A DNA stretch of 64,000 nt from a virus. Below are positions 50,447 through 58,690 of this stretch, in pieces. The stretch's first letter is position 1. Every line of letters begins with the position of its first letter. A program made the translations under genes and the position numbers. The stretch spans positions 21,341 to 85,340 of the IMG/VR virus record IMGVR_UViG_3300034044_000040, one strand, 5' to 3'. The notes under the pieces were generated by a model. It was not told the DNA's origin, made no database searches, and saw nothing but the letters and a program-made list of their open reading frames with translations.

Positions 50447-53179
50447 ATGTTTGATACTGTCACTACGCAGTTTATTGCCCCTGAAACCTCACGCCCGCTG
50501 CATCCCACCATGGGGCAGGGTGTGGCTGAAAGGACGTATTTACGTCGCGTTTTTACGGACCCACAAAAAGCAAGCATCGGCAATGACGGCCTGCATCTGA
50601 ACCCGAGCGATCCAGATTTTCAAAAGTGGTATGTTGCCGCTCTGAATTCGAATGTGCCGGTGGCAGTGTGCGATGACGCAACACATGTAGGCCATGCCCC
50701 TGATACCAGATGGGAAGAATGGCACGAAGTCGCACACCGGGTTGCACTTGGAAATGTTTCATTGCTGCGAACGCTGGCGGACAACACCCCGCATGAAGAA
50801 GGGCTGAATTATATCCGAGACACTCGCAGGAAACTTGCCGATACCACCGCAGTCCCGGAGCATACAATGATGGCGAACGCAATCGCGAACGGGTCACTGC
50901 TGATGTCCGGGCGGCACCTACAGCAGGGTGATGCGAACCAAGCCAACAGGAATATGGAGGTGTTCACGAACTGCGCGACAGCTTCCACCAGCTTCGCCCT
51001 GTTCATGCTGCTACTCAATGGATCAGGAGTAGGCCGGGATTACTCTGACGCGATGATGGCGGTAGACTGGGCAAAGGATATGCCCATGATCGTCCCGGTG
51101 CTGAAGGAAGATCATCCAGATTTCATATGGGGCAGGCATGTATCGGTGAGGGACGCAAAGCACCTCTACAAAACGGGGAAAGACATATACTGGCATGAGG
51201 TCGAGGACAGCCGGGAGGGGTGGGGCAAAGCGATAGAGGCTCTTGAACTGACAACCTACCGCAATGGGCGCAATCGGAAGAAGATAAAACGGGACGTTCG
51301 GGTGAATGTGCTCGTGCTGGATTTCTCAAAAGTGCGGGAAGAAGGGAAACCTATTATGGGGATGCAGGGCCGACCGTCATCCGGCCCTGCCCCCCTGATG
51401 GATGCAATCGAGAAGATCGCGCGGATCAGGGGCACCGGCCTGAAGCCGTGGCTTGCCACCCTGTACATGGATCATTACCTTGCGGAGCCGGTCCTTGTGG
51501 GTGGGGCACGACGATCTGCCCGCATGTCCACGAAGAACTGGAGGGACGAGGACATCCTCGAATTCATCGGGGTGAAACGCCCCATTGAATATGAGGGTAT
51601 GACCATGGAAGACGTGCAGGAACATCAGAAAAATCTGGTAGCCTCCGGTAGGACACTTCCCATGTCTTTCCTGTGGTCATCCAACAATTCAGTGGCCGTG
51701 GACGCGGATTTTTGGGCGCGGGTGAAAGGGCCGATCACCTCAGACCAGATGACTATCAAGGCCAAGATGGTGTACGAATATGCTTGCCAATGTGCCTACG
51801 GCGACGGGACCGGAGAGCCGGGATTTGTGAACGTGGATCGGCTGACCACGAAAGACGAGGGGCTTGGTCTCGGGGAAGAGGAACCCGCCACCGCATTCCG
51901 CGACGGCGAATATATCGGGTCACTGCGGTATCAGGTCAGTGGTAGCACGAAGGAACTGATGCGTGACCTGCATGACCGGTTCAAGGATATGCCGTACCAC
52001 TATATCGTGAACCCTTGTGGAGAAATTGTGTTATGCATTCTCGGGGGGTTCTGCGTCATCGCGGACGTGGTGCCTTTCCATGCTTCATCCATAATCGAAG
52101 CCACGGAAGTCGCGAAGACAGCAGCTCGCGCACTGATACGTGTCAACACCATGGACAGTATATACAATGCTGAGGTGCACCGCACAAACCGCATCGGCGT
52201 CGGAGTGACGGGGATACACGAAGCCGCTTGGAAATTTTTCAGGTGCGGGTTCCGCGACTTGCTGGCACCCGACTTTCAGAAATATGCAGCCTTGTATCCT
52301 TCCTTTGACGAAATGGTGCCGGACAGCGACGATCTGATTGAATTCTTTTCCCAGCACGAAAACCCTGCAATTCGTGCCGCCGCCTTCTGGGATTGGTTGG
52401 GTGATATGGCACGTGCTGTGGAGAAAGAGGCGACACGATACGCGAAGGCACTCGGGGTCAACGTGCCGCACACGTTCCTGACTGTGAAGCCGTCCGGGTC
52501 AGTTTCTAAACTGTTTGGCCTGTCGGAGGGCTGGCACCTACCCGCCATGCGCCATTATATCAGGTGGGTGCAGTATCATAAAAACAGCCCCATGCTGGAT
52601 GAGTACCGGGCCGCAGGCTATCCAGTCCGCGAACTGCAATCCTACCGTGACCACTTCATCGTAGGGTTCCCCACTGAACCTGCGATGTGCGGACTTGATG
52701 GGGTGAATGATCACCTCGTGACGGCGGGCGAGGCCACCATGGCTGAGCAATTCACATGGCTGCGGATGGGCGAATTTTTCCTGATGGAAGGGGGGTCAGC
52801 AAAGGATTGGCTGGATCACGAAGGGAACATGGATAGCTTCCTGTCTGGCAAGCGGGATCGGGGCGTCGAACCCATAGGGAACCAGATCAGTTACACCATG
52901 AAATACGTTCCTGAAGAGACCAGCTTTGAGCATTTCAAATCCGCCATCCTCAACTATCAACCCTACGTCCGGTGTGTCAGCGTGATGCCGCAATCCATGA
53001 CTGCTGCCTACGAATATCTACCGGAGGAACAGGTCAGCATCGTGGACTATCAGAAATTGCTGGCAGACGTGCGCCGGGAAAACAGCACACCCTCTGAGGA
53101 TGTGGGGATCGAGCACCTTGATTGCTCCACTGGGGCGTGCCCCATCGCATTCACGGATGCCAACAAGGAAGACTTGTAG
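50447..53179 (+). CDS. nrdJ: Class II (adenosylcobalamin-dependent) ribonucleotide reductase
   Basis: A 910-residue enzyme making deoxyribonucleotides. Seen: FTNCATASTSFALFMLLLNGSGVGRDYSD near the N-terminal active-site Cys, NPCGEIVL (~522) with the radical-transfer Cys and Glu, VKPSGSVSKLFG (~687), and a C-terminal Cys pair in DCSTGACP for re-reduction. No class I small subunit or activase gene lies nearby, which with the sequence pattern favours class II. GGAG supports ATG 50447 over 50417. Confidence 0.9.
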   Translation: MFDTVTTQFIAPETSRPLHPTMGQGVAERTYLRRVFTDPQKASIGNDGLHLNPSDPDFQKWYVAALNSNVPVAVCDDATHVGHAPDTRWEEWHEVAHRVALGNVSLLRTLADNTPHEEGLNYIRDTRRKLADTTAVPEHTMMANAIANGSLLMSGRHLQQGDANQANRNMEVFTNCATASTSFALFMLLLNGSGVGRDYSDAMMAVDWAKDMPMIVPVLKEDHPDFIWGRHVSVRDAKHLYKTGKDIYWHEVEDSREGWGKAIEALELTTYRNGRNRKKIKRDVRVNVLVLDFSKVREEGKPIMGMQGRPSSGPAPLMDAIEKIARIRGTGLKPWLATLYMDHYLAEPVLVGGARRSARMSTKNWRDEDILEFIGVKRPIEYEGMTMEDVQEHQKNLVASGRTLPMSFLWSSNNSVAVDADFWARVKGPITSDQMTIKAKMVYEYACQCAYGDGTGEPGFVNVDRLTTKDEGLGLGEEEPATAFRDGEYIGSLRYQVSGSTKELMRDLHDRFKDMPYHYIVNPCGEIVLCILGGFCVIADVVPFHASSIIEATEVAKTAARALIRVNTMDSIYNAEVHRTNRIGVGVTGIHEAAWKFFRCGFRDLLAPDFQKYAALYPSFDEMVPDSDDLIEFFSQHENPAIRAAAFWDWLGDMARAVEKEATRYAKALGVNVPHTFLTVKPSGSVSKLFGLSEGWHLPAMRHYIRWVQYHKNSPMLDEYRAAGYPVRELQSYRDHFIVGFPTEPAMCGLDGVNDHLVTAGEATMAEQFTWLRMGEFFLMEGGSAKDWLDHEGNMDSFLSGKRDRGVEPIGNQISYTMKYVPEETSFEHFKSAILNYQPYVRCVSVMPQSMTAAYEYLPEEQVSIVDYQKLLADVRRENSTPSEDVGIEHLDCSTGACPIAFTDANKEDL

Positions 53180-53222
53180 CACGTGGTTGCTGGCGCACGG
53201 ATCATCACGTGACAGAACATAG

Positions 53223-53252
53223 TGCCCCGGCTGGATCAGTGCCGGGGCATAT
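53223..53252 (+). terminator. Possible terminator hairpin
   Basis: Perfect 9-bp stem TGCCCCGGC / GCCGGGGCA (53223-53231 with 53241-53249) but only a weak T-tract (TATCTATT). Confidence 0.6.
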
Positions 53253-53255
53253 CTA

Positions 53256-53283
53256 TTGCAACCCGGATCAGCTATGGTAATCT
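53256..53283 (+). promoter_or_regulatory. Promoter built on a palindrome half-site
   Basis: TTGCAACCCG (half of the dispersed palindrome) supplies TTGCAA as -35; 16 bases later TAATCT (53278-53283), preceded by TATGG. Confidence 0.6.
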
Positions 53284-53307
53284 GGATCAAACAGTTGGAG
53301 GTATGCC

Positions 53308-53538
53308 ATGCACACAAGCGACGATATGGGCAATGGTACGGAAGAGAGAACCAGAGACAATCTGATATCATTTGCAGCGATGAACATTGACGTCATGATG
53401 ATGCACATGGGATACCCGGCCCCGCAACGCTCGGAGCACATCGGGGAGCGGGTAAAGAAGATGCGCACCATGACCACGACGCAGATTGCCACGCGGCTGT
53501 TGATCGAGCTTCCCGCATCGGCATTTCATAAGGTGTGA
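53308..53538 (+). CDS. Small Met-rich protein, unknown
   Basis: A 76-residue protein with TTGGAGG upstream. Unusually many methionines (MNIDVMMMHMG). No known family. Confidence 0.55.
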   Translation: MHTSDDMGNGTEERTRDNLISFAAMNIDVMMMHMGYPAPQRSEHIGERVKKMRTMTTTQIATRLLIELPASAFHKV

Positions 53539-53542
53539 TAAA

Positions 53543-54148
53543 ATGAAAAAACCAATGATCACAGTGCCGCATGTCATTGACGAGACGGGCACTGAATTCC
53601 GACTGTACCCAAAAATATCCAAGCCGTTCATGAAAGCCATGGGATACCTGTACCCAGCGTTCGCCTCCTATGACAAGGCTGAGCGGGGATATAGTGCGTT
53701 CCACAATGGGAAATTCGTTGGATGTTTCGGAGGTCTCACGTTGCAGTCAGTACGGCGCAACCCTCTCCTAGTGGAGGACGGTTCTCAGCTGTTCATGCGA
53801 GCATTACTGGGAGGTCTTTCCATAGATGGGTACGCGCATCACTCATCCGTATGCGATCCGAGGAACTATGGCACCCTCAGATTGTGGAAGAAGCTCGGGC
53901 TTGGAGCAAAGCTGGACGGCAGGGGGAAGGCGCGATCTGCATTCGCTGATTTGGAAGGTGCGTCGGTACTTGACATGCTCATACAGGCAATAAATCGTGA
54001 TGAATATGATGAACATCGTGTCATCGCTTCCCGGAGGCTTGCACACCTCACGCCTGAAGACTTCATCCCCACGGAAGATGATTTTTCGAGCAGCTGCGCG
54101 GGGGTTTGTGTAAATTTGAACGTGATACTGCTTGACGAACAAACATAG
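53543..54148 (+). CDS. GNAT-like protein, weak match
   Basis: A 201-residue protein. GYSAFHNGKFVGCFGGLTL followed by DPRNYGTLRLWKKLGLG resembles the GNAT acetyltransferase core and its final N-helix (N.GT..L..KLG), but the acetyl-CoA loop (Q/RxxGxG/A) is not evident. It may be an inactive or highly divergent member. The last residues overlap the promoter at 54132. Confidence 0.45.
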   Translation: MKKPMITVPHVIDETGTEFRLYPKISKPFMKAMGYLYPAFASYDKAERGYSAFHNGKFVGCFGGLTLQSVRRNPLLVEDGSQLFMRALLGGLSIDGYAHHSSVCDPRNYGTLRLWKKLGLGAKLDGRGKARSAFADLEGASVLDMLIQAINRDEYDEHRVIASRRLAHLTPEDFIPTEDDFSSSCAGVCVNLNVILLDEQT

Positions 54149-54160
54149 GTGTGGTACCGT
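54132..54160 (+). promoter_or_regulatory. Divergent early-type promoter
   Basis: TTGACG (54132-54137), 17-bp spacer ending AGGTGTGG, TACCGT (54155-54160), then AAGAGGTAGAAAACG. Drives the HNH/ParB/Ibr cluster. Confidence 0.65.
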
Positions 54161-54189
54161 AAGAGGTAGAAAACGCAGGGGATGCATTT

Positions 54190-54714
54190 ATGAATGATAT
54201 GTTTGGTATGCCAGTGTGGCACTGGGATGCAGAAGGCTGGAATGATCGGGCCGTAGAATTTGAAGTGGTAACAGCGGTCAACAAAGGTTTGATCAAGCCT
54301 CGTGTCTGGTCTTGGCCTGTGCTGAAGGCGTACAATGGATCAAGTGGCGAAGAACGTATACGCGGGTGGCAAAAAACGTGGGCTGGTATCCACCTGAAAT
54401 TGATCCCCCCTCCCCGTACCTGCTCCATTTGCGGGTCAAGACGGGCGGTCCAGTATCATAACGAGGATTATCTCCGGCCTATGAACGCAAAACCTGTATG
54501 CTCAACGTGTCATAAGGTGTTACATAAACGGTTCTCGAATGAGGGTACGTGGCTGCGGTTGGTCAGAGATTGCGAGTACGATGGATGTTGGTTTTCTGAT
54601 CTGATATTGGGAAGAGAGAGGAGCATCGAGGAGGCGGAGGTGCAGCGTAGCAAATTACAGAAATGGAACATCGACGTTCCTGCCCCTCTATCTCGGGGCC
54701 TCACTGCCCTATAA
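54190..54714 (+). CDS. HNH-like zinc-finger endonuclease candidate
   Basis: A 174-residue protein. RTCSICGSRRAVQYHNEDYLRP then PVCSTCHKVLHKRF gives two CxxC pairs framing a His and a final H, the layout of phage HNH/zinc proteins. The N-terminal 70 residues (MPVWHWDAEGWNDRAVEFEVV) are unassigned. It precedes the ParB-like genes and could nick DNA for them (inference). Confidence 0.6.
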   Translation: MNDMFGMPVWHWDAEGWNDRAVEFEVVTAVNKGLIKPRVWSWPVLKAYNGSSGEERIRGWQKTWAGIHLKLIPPPRTCSICGSRRAVQYHNEDYLRPMNAKPVCSTCHKVLHKRFSNEGTWLRLVRDCEYDGCWFSDLILGRERSIEEAEVQRSKLQKWNIDVPAPLSRGLTAL

Positions 54715-54763
54715 GGATGATACACGCCTGCCCGGCATATTTTCACGCAGTACACTATGGACA

Positions 54764-54778
54764 TTGCAACCCGTTGCA
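54764..54778 (+). repeat. Dispersed palindrome site 16 (TTGCAACCCGTTGCA)
   Basis: Extends to an 18-base near-palindrome (ATTGCAACCCGTTGCAAT). Lies upstream of the first ParB-like start at 54820 (inside it if ATG 54757 is used). Confidence 0.9.
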
Positions 54779-54819
54779 ATTATGGTTCAGTAACAAGTGA
54801 AGCAACAGGCAGGCATCTC

Positions 54820-55458
54820 ATGCATATTGAGCTAGAGAAGCGGGCATTGGACGCGATTACTCCATACGCCCAAAACTCCAAACACCACGGCGAGGAAGAC
54901 GTCGCGCTGATCATGGCATCAATCGAACGGTTCGGGTTCAATGACCCAATAGCAGTCGATGAGGATGGGGTGATAATTGAGGGCCACGGTCGCTATGAAG
55001 CGGCCACAAACCTATCACTCGAACATGTCCCCGTTATAGTGTTGAGCGGTCTCACCGATGAGCAGAAGCGGATGTACCGCATAGCACACAACAAGATCGC
55101 ATTATCATCCACCTTCGATTTTGCAAAGTTGGCAGAAGCTCTAGGGCAGATCGCTGGCGACGACATAACGTACAACCACCTAGGGTTTTCCGACGCAGTT
55201 GCAGATAATTTGGTGAATGTGGTGTTCGGGGATGGCAGCCTGAAGGAACCATCCTTATCATCTGTTGAGCCGTTTGACGTAATTTGGGATACCAAGGAGC
55301 AACGGGACCGATGGCAGGGGTTCATGAAGCGGGTGCACGCAAATTTCCCAAATATGTCTGACGCGGAAGCACTCATCGAATTCATAGAGGAAAGCGGCAT
55401 ACTGAGCGGCATCCGGAACCTGTCCAATGAGGTAGAGGAGGTGACCCATGAGCAGTGA
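54820..55458 (+). CDS. ParB-like (ParB/Srx fold) protein 1
   Basis: A 212-residue protein from ATG 54820 (54757 possible). The ParB N-terminal fold is clear: ITPYAQNSKHH, IMASIERFGFNDPIAVDEDG, IIEGHGRYEAA, VPVIVLSGLTDEQKRMYRIAHNKI. The GHGR catalytic-type motif is present. The C-terminal ~100 residues lack a ParB HTH. It shares 29 identical bases (54916-54944 and 55553-55581) with the next gene. Phage ParB-like proteins often sit near terminase; nuclease, NTPase or regulatory roles have been suggested. Confidence 0.8.
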   Translation: MHIELEKRALDAITPYAQNSKHHGEEDVALIMASIERFGFNDPIAVDEDGVIIEGHGRYEAATNLSLEHVPVIVLSGLTDEQKRMYRIAHNKIALSSTFDFAKLAEALGQIAGDDITYNHLGFSDAVADNLVNVVFGDGSLKEPSLSSVEPFDVIWDTKEQRDRWQGFMKRVHANFPNMSDAEALIEFIEESGILSGIRNLSNEVEEVTHEQ

Positions 55459-56092
55459 CACTCTTGAGGTGACAACCAGAAAAGTGGCGGACCTCATCAG
55501 GGACGAGGAAAACCTCAAGGTACATCCCGTGCTCCAAATTGATCAGCTTGTCGCATCAATCGAACGGTTCGGGTTCAATGATCCTGTGGGTATCGACGAG
55601 CAAAATAATGTGCTGGAAGGTCACGGTCGCCTCCTAGCGGCTGATAAGATTGGCCTCGATGAAGTGCCTGTCGTGGTTATATCCGGGTTGACCGAAGCAG
55701 AGAAGCGAGGGTACCGGATCGCGCACAATCAGACCACCATGAATACGGGGATGAACCGTGACGCGGTTCGGAATGAGTTTCAGGCACTGAACCTGAGCAG
55801 CGATGACTATATGAGCGTAGGTTACGCACAGGATGACGTACTGTTCCTATCGGATATGTTCGATGGGGACGCGAATTCAGACATGGATCATAACGGTCAC
55901 GAGCGTGATAATGTGAGTTCGTTCCTACCTCCGGTGGTGAGGACGTCTATCACGTTTGACAATGACGCGCAGTTTGACAAGTTTCAGGATTTCCAGATGG
56001 CGCTGAGATCGCGGTACCCGGAGGGTGCCACCATAGCGGATCGGTTAATGCTGTTTGTCGATGAATATGAGGGACAGCTGGATGGCCACTAA
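55448..56092 (+). CDS. ParB-like (ParB/Srx fold) protein 2
   Basis: A 214-residue paralogue of the preceding protein: LVASIERFGFNDPVGIDEQN, EGHGRLLAADKIG, VPVVVISGLTEAEKRGYRIAHNQT. C-terminal half is unlike the first copy until a similar final segment (QFDKFQDFQMALRSRYPEG...), matching the end region WQGFMKRVHANFPN of copy 1. Overlaps the neighbours by 11 bases on both sides. Confidence 0.8.
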   Translation: MSSDTLEVTTRKVADLIRDEENLKVHPVLQIDQLVASIERFGFNDPVGIDEQNNVLEGHGRLLAADKIGLDEVPVVVISGLTEAEKRGYRIAHNQTTMNTGMNRDAVRNEFQALNLSSDDYMSVGYAQDDVLFLSDMFDGDANSDMDHNGHERDNVSSFLPPVVRTSITFDNDAQFDKFQDFQMALRSRYPEGATIADRLMLFVDEYEGQLDGH

Positions 56093-57254
56093 GGAAAATG
56101 TAGAATTTTTGGGCGTGAACGTCTATGAAGAGGCGAAACGGCGCATAAAATATTGCTACGCAAACTGGGATCACGTGTGGTTAAGTTTCAGCGGAGGCAA
56201 GGATAGCCTGTGCGTTCTATGGCTGATGCGCGAGGTGCTGGATGATATGGGATTGTCCCACGTCAAGGTTAATGCTTTTTTTCGTGACGAGGAAGTCATT
56301 CCAGACGATGTGATATCCTTCGTTCAAGGTTTCATAGAAAACCCTGATCTTTCATCGCGGTTCAACGTCGCGTATTTCGCGGTACCAATGGCCAGCCACA
56401 TATTCATGATGGGGGAACACTGGCCATATGTTCAGTGGGATAAATCGCGGGAGTGGTTGAGGGAGCCTCCGGAGTACGCCATACGCAAGCTGCATCCTGA
56501 AGATAAGCCCATGGATCAGCACGAAATGAACGGGCTGACCGCCGAGGTGTTGGGATTGAAGGGAAAAATTGCCATACTGAACGGCTTGCGTGCGGACGAA
56601 AGTTTGAACCGGTACCGATCCTGTGTGGCCAAGAAGGGACGATACAACTGGGTCATGGGGTCACCGGGGAAAGGTGAGAAAAATATCGCGTTCTGCAAGC
56701 CTATTTTCGACTGGGCGACTGGCGACTTGTTCAAGTATTTCAAAGAGAAAAACATCACGTATCCCTCAATATACGACACGCAGCTTTATTCCGGAGAGAG
56801 CCTGCGAGTGTCCACCCCCTTGCATGATCGCGCGTATCAATCGCTGGTTAAATTGCGCGTCACTCATCCTAAGTTCTATGAACAAATACTGCACATCTGG
56901 CCTGAAGTTGCCACGCATGAACGGTACTATTGTGCTGTGGATCGCTACGGGATCATTGATCGGTATCCGAAGTCGTGGGAGGGCATCATCCAATATATCG
57001 AGGATAATATTGACAGCCCCACGAACAAAGCAAGAGCCATGGAAGTGCTAAAAAATTGCAAGACCATGAAAGACAAGAACCGCAGACTGGGGCGATATGC
57101 TGATAAGGCGTTCGGCTTTCCATTGTTGCATGTGTTCAAGCAAATAGTGGCGGGGAGCTACATGAAGGGCATATCCACGGAACCTTTCCCTCCCCCGAGC
57201 TACATGGCGTATGAAGAAGCAGCTGAAAACCTTCGCGACGGCGGAAGAGATTAA
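56082..57254 (+). CDS. IbrA-like PP-loop (PAPS-reductase fold) protein
   Basis: A 390-residue protein. PP-loop SFSGGKDS (~35-42), GLRADESLNRY (~166), CKPIFDWATGDLF (~208), YDTQLYSGESLRVS (~230), then a DUF3440-like C-terminus. True PAPS reductases end with an ECGLH-type motif; none is seen, so sulfate assimilation is unlikely. The pattern and the IbrB-like neighbour match IbrA of E. coli, described as a co-regulator of immunoglobulin-binding (eib) genes. AMP-forming activity on an unknown substrate is expected from the fold. Confidence 0.8.
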   Translation: MATKENVEFLGVNVYEEAKRRIKYCYANWDHVWLSFSGGKDSLCVLWLMREVLDDMGLSHVKVNAFFRDEEVIPDDVISFVQGFIENPDLSSRFNVAYFAVPMASHIFMMGEHWPYVQWDKSREWLREPPEYAIRKLHPEDKPMDQHEMNGLTAEVLGLKGKIAILNGLRADESLNRYRSCVAKKGRYNWVMGSPGKGEKNIAFCKPIFDWATGDLFKYFKEKNITYPSIYDTQLYSGESLRVSTPLHDRAYQSLVKLRVTHPKFYEQILHIWPEVATHERYYCAVDRYGIIDRYPKSWEGIIQYIEDNIDSPTNKARAMEVLKNCKTMKDKNRRLGRYADKAFGFPLLHVFKQIVAGSYMKGISTEPFPPPSYMAYEEAAENLRDGGRD

Positions 57255-57264
57255 GGAATACCAC

Positions 57265-57795
57265 ATGTTCACAGATTTTGATAAACAGCCGATCAACCGG
57301 GTACAGTGGGTGCCAGTTGATCAGCTGAATGCCAATGACTACAATCCTAATCACGTTTTGGCGCAGGAAATGCGTCTTCTGAAGCATTCGATGCTGGAGC
57401 AGGGGTGGATACAGCCGGTGCTGGTCTCAAAAGCTGACGACGAGGATACCTACACCATCATCGACGGGTTTCATCGCGCCACCTTGGTGAAGACTGACAA
57501 GCACGTCTTTAATATGACGAACGGGTTCGTGCCTTGCGTGATCATGGACATGACAGTGCCTGAACGTAAAATGCTCACCGTCCGCATCAATCGGGCGAAA
57601 GGCTCACATAGCGCTGTGCGTATGCATGAGATCGTTGCCGGTCTGGTATCCGAACATGGCCTTCCTGTAGACGCGATCATGCGCGGAATTGGGGCCACGA
57701 GACATGAGGTCGATACTCTTCTGACGGAGAATTTGTTCAAAAAATTCGATGTGGACAACACACCGTACTCGGAAGCGTGGAAACCGAAGGACTAA
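57265..57795 (+). CDS. IbrB-like ParB-fold protein
   Basis: A 176-residue protein. WVPVDQLNANDYNPN, EMRLLKHSMLEQGWIQPVLVS, TIIDGFHRATL and MTVPERKMLTVRINRAKGSH define the IbrB branch of the ParB-like family (DGFHR in place of GHGR). It immediately follows the IbrA-like gene, as in E. coli. TAAGGAA favours ATG 57265; ATG 57211 would overlap the IbrA gene by 44 bases. Confidence 0.8.
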   Translation: MFTDFDKQPINRVQWVPVDQLNANDYNPNHVLAQEMRLLKHSMLEQGWIQPVLVSKADDEDTYTIIDGFHRATLVKTDKHVFNMTNGFVPCVIMDMTVPERKMLTVRINRAKGSHSAVRMHEIVAGLVSEHGLPVDAIMRGIGATRHEVDTLLTENLFKKFDVDNTPYSEAWKPKD

Positions 57796-57833
57796 CTACC
57801 ATCTTGCAGGTGGCGCATTCACGTGATTGGAAT

Positions 57834-57859
57834 AAACCTCACTTAGGTGGGGTTTTTTC
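57834..57859 (+). terminator. Rho-independent terminator
   Basis: AACCTCAC / GTGGGGTT stem (one wobble pair) around TTAG, followed by T-rich sequence. It ends the Ibr operon and sits just upstream of promoter P10. Confidence 0.8.
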
Positions 57860-57868
57860 ATTTTTTCC

Positions 57869-57896
57869 TTGCAAACAATCGTGGTTGTGTTATTCT
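57869..57896 (+). promoter_or_regulatory. Early-type phage promoter P10
   Basis: TTGCAA (57869-57874), 16-bp spacer with AATCGTGGTTGTG, TATTCT (57891-57896). Confidence 0.9.
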
Positions 57897-57924
57897 GATA
57901 AGGTAAGAAAGGGCGCACGACGAA

Positions 57925-57939
57925 TTGCAACCAGTTGCA
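57925..57939 (+). repeat. Dispersed palindrome site 17 (TTGCAACCAGTTGCA)
   Basis: The only CA-centred copy (the reverse of TG). It begins 28 bases after the P10 -10 element, so it would overlap the early transcribed region, a classic repressor position. Confidence 0.88.
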
Positions 57940-57979
57940 ACTAGATGTGGGTATACTATGTCAGAAGAGGGGTAACAGC

Positions 57980-58162
57980 ATGACACAACGACAAAAAGCA
58001 CACCGCACGCACACCATAGGCGTCAGCAATTTTGAGGCCATGGTGCACGACAGGATCATCCGGGAGCAGCGGCTCGCAGAAGACCCTGTGATGATCTTTC
58101 TCGACGACGAATGGGACGACGTATATGAGGATGTGCTCCGGGAGGCACGCGATGACGAGTAA
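57980..58162 (+). CDS. Small acidic protein, unknown
   Basis: A 60-residue protein behind P10 and palindrome site 17, with AGAGGGG upstream. Acidic C-terminus (DDEWDDVYEDVLREARDDE). No motif; charge pattern could mimic DNA. Confidence 0.55.
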   Translation: MTQRQKAHRTHTIGVSNFEAMVHDRIIREQRLAEDPVMIFLDDEWDDVYEDVLREARDDE

Positions 58163-58667
58163 GTTGCGCCCCGCCGCCACCCCAGAGCAACACCTCGGGT
58201 ACTACGGGAATAAACCCATAAAAAGCGATGTTGGTTTCGGTGGTTTCATCCGCACCAAGGATCACATGAAGCCACCTGCGAAGATACCGTGCAGGGAATG
58301 CCCGCTACGGAGAGACGCGGCACCGGGTTTTTTGGGAGGATATACCCCCGAAATGTACATTGCCGTGCTCCACAGCCCAGCCAGCCTCGCCTGTCACTGT
58401 TCCAAAGGGTTTCACACCGGGGAAATCGGCAAACAACGCCATTGCACCGGTGTCGCAGGGTACCGCGCCAACGTGGGCATCCTGCGTGGAGCAGCTGCGG
58501 ATACAGCAACTCGGGCGATGGAAAATTATCCCCGAGACCTCACAGAAGATTTCTTCTCAAGCCCGGAGGAATTTTACGCGCACCACAAACCGGGACAGAC
58601 CACTTCGCGCCAAGACGGCAATCCATATCCGCTGGACTGGGGCCACGACCAAGACGACGAACTGTAA
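58152..58667 (+). CDS. Cys-containing protein, unknown
   Basis: A 171-residue protein overlapping the previous gene by 11 bases. Cysteines and histidines (IPCRECPLRRD, ACHCSKGFH, QRHCTG) suggest a bound metal or [Fe-S]-like finger. Family DUF6283-like patterns (PCRECPWR) are similar; I cannot name it firmly. Confidence 0.6.
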   Translation: MTSKLRPAATPEQHLGYYGNKPIKSDVGFGGFIRTKDHMKPPAKIPCRECPLRRDAAPGFLGGYTPEMYIAVLHSPASLACHCSKGFHTGEIGKQRHCTGVAGYRANVGILRGAAADTATRAMENYPRDLTEDFFSSPEEFYAHHKPGQTTSRQDGNPYPLDWGHDQDDEL

Positions 58668-58690
58668 CAGGAAAAGAAAGGAAAACCGAA

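Noticed and set aside
18076-57896. Integrase, repressor or attachment site of a temperate phage
   Set aside because: No tyrosine or serine recombinase, Cro/CI-type repressor or tRNA-derived att sequence was found in the window; genes outside it cannot be judged.
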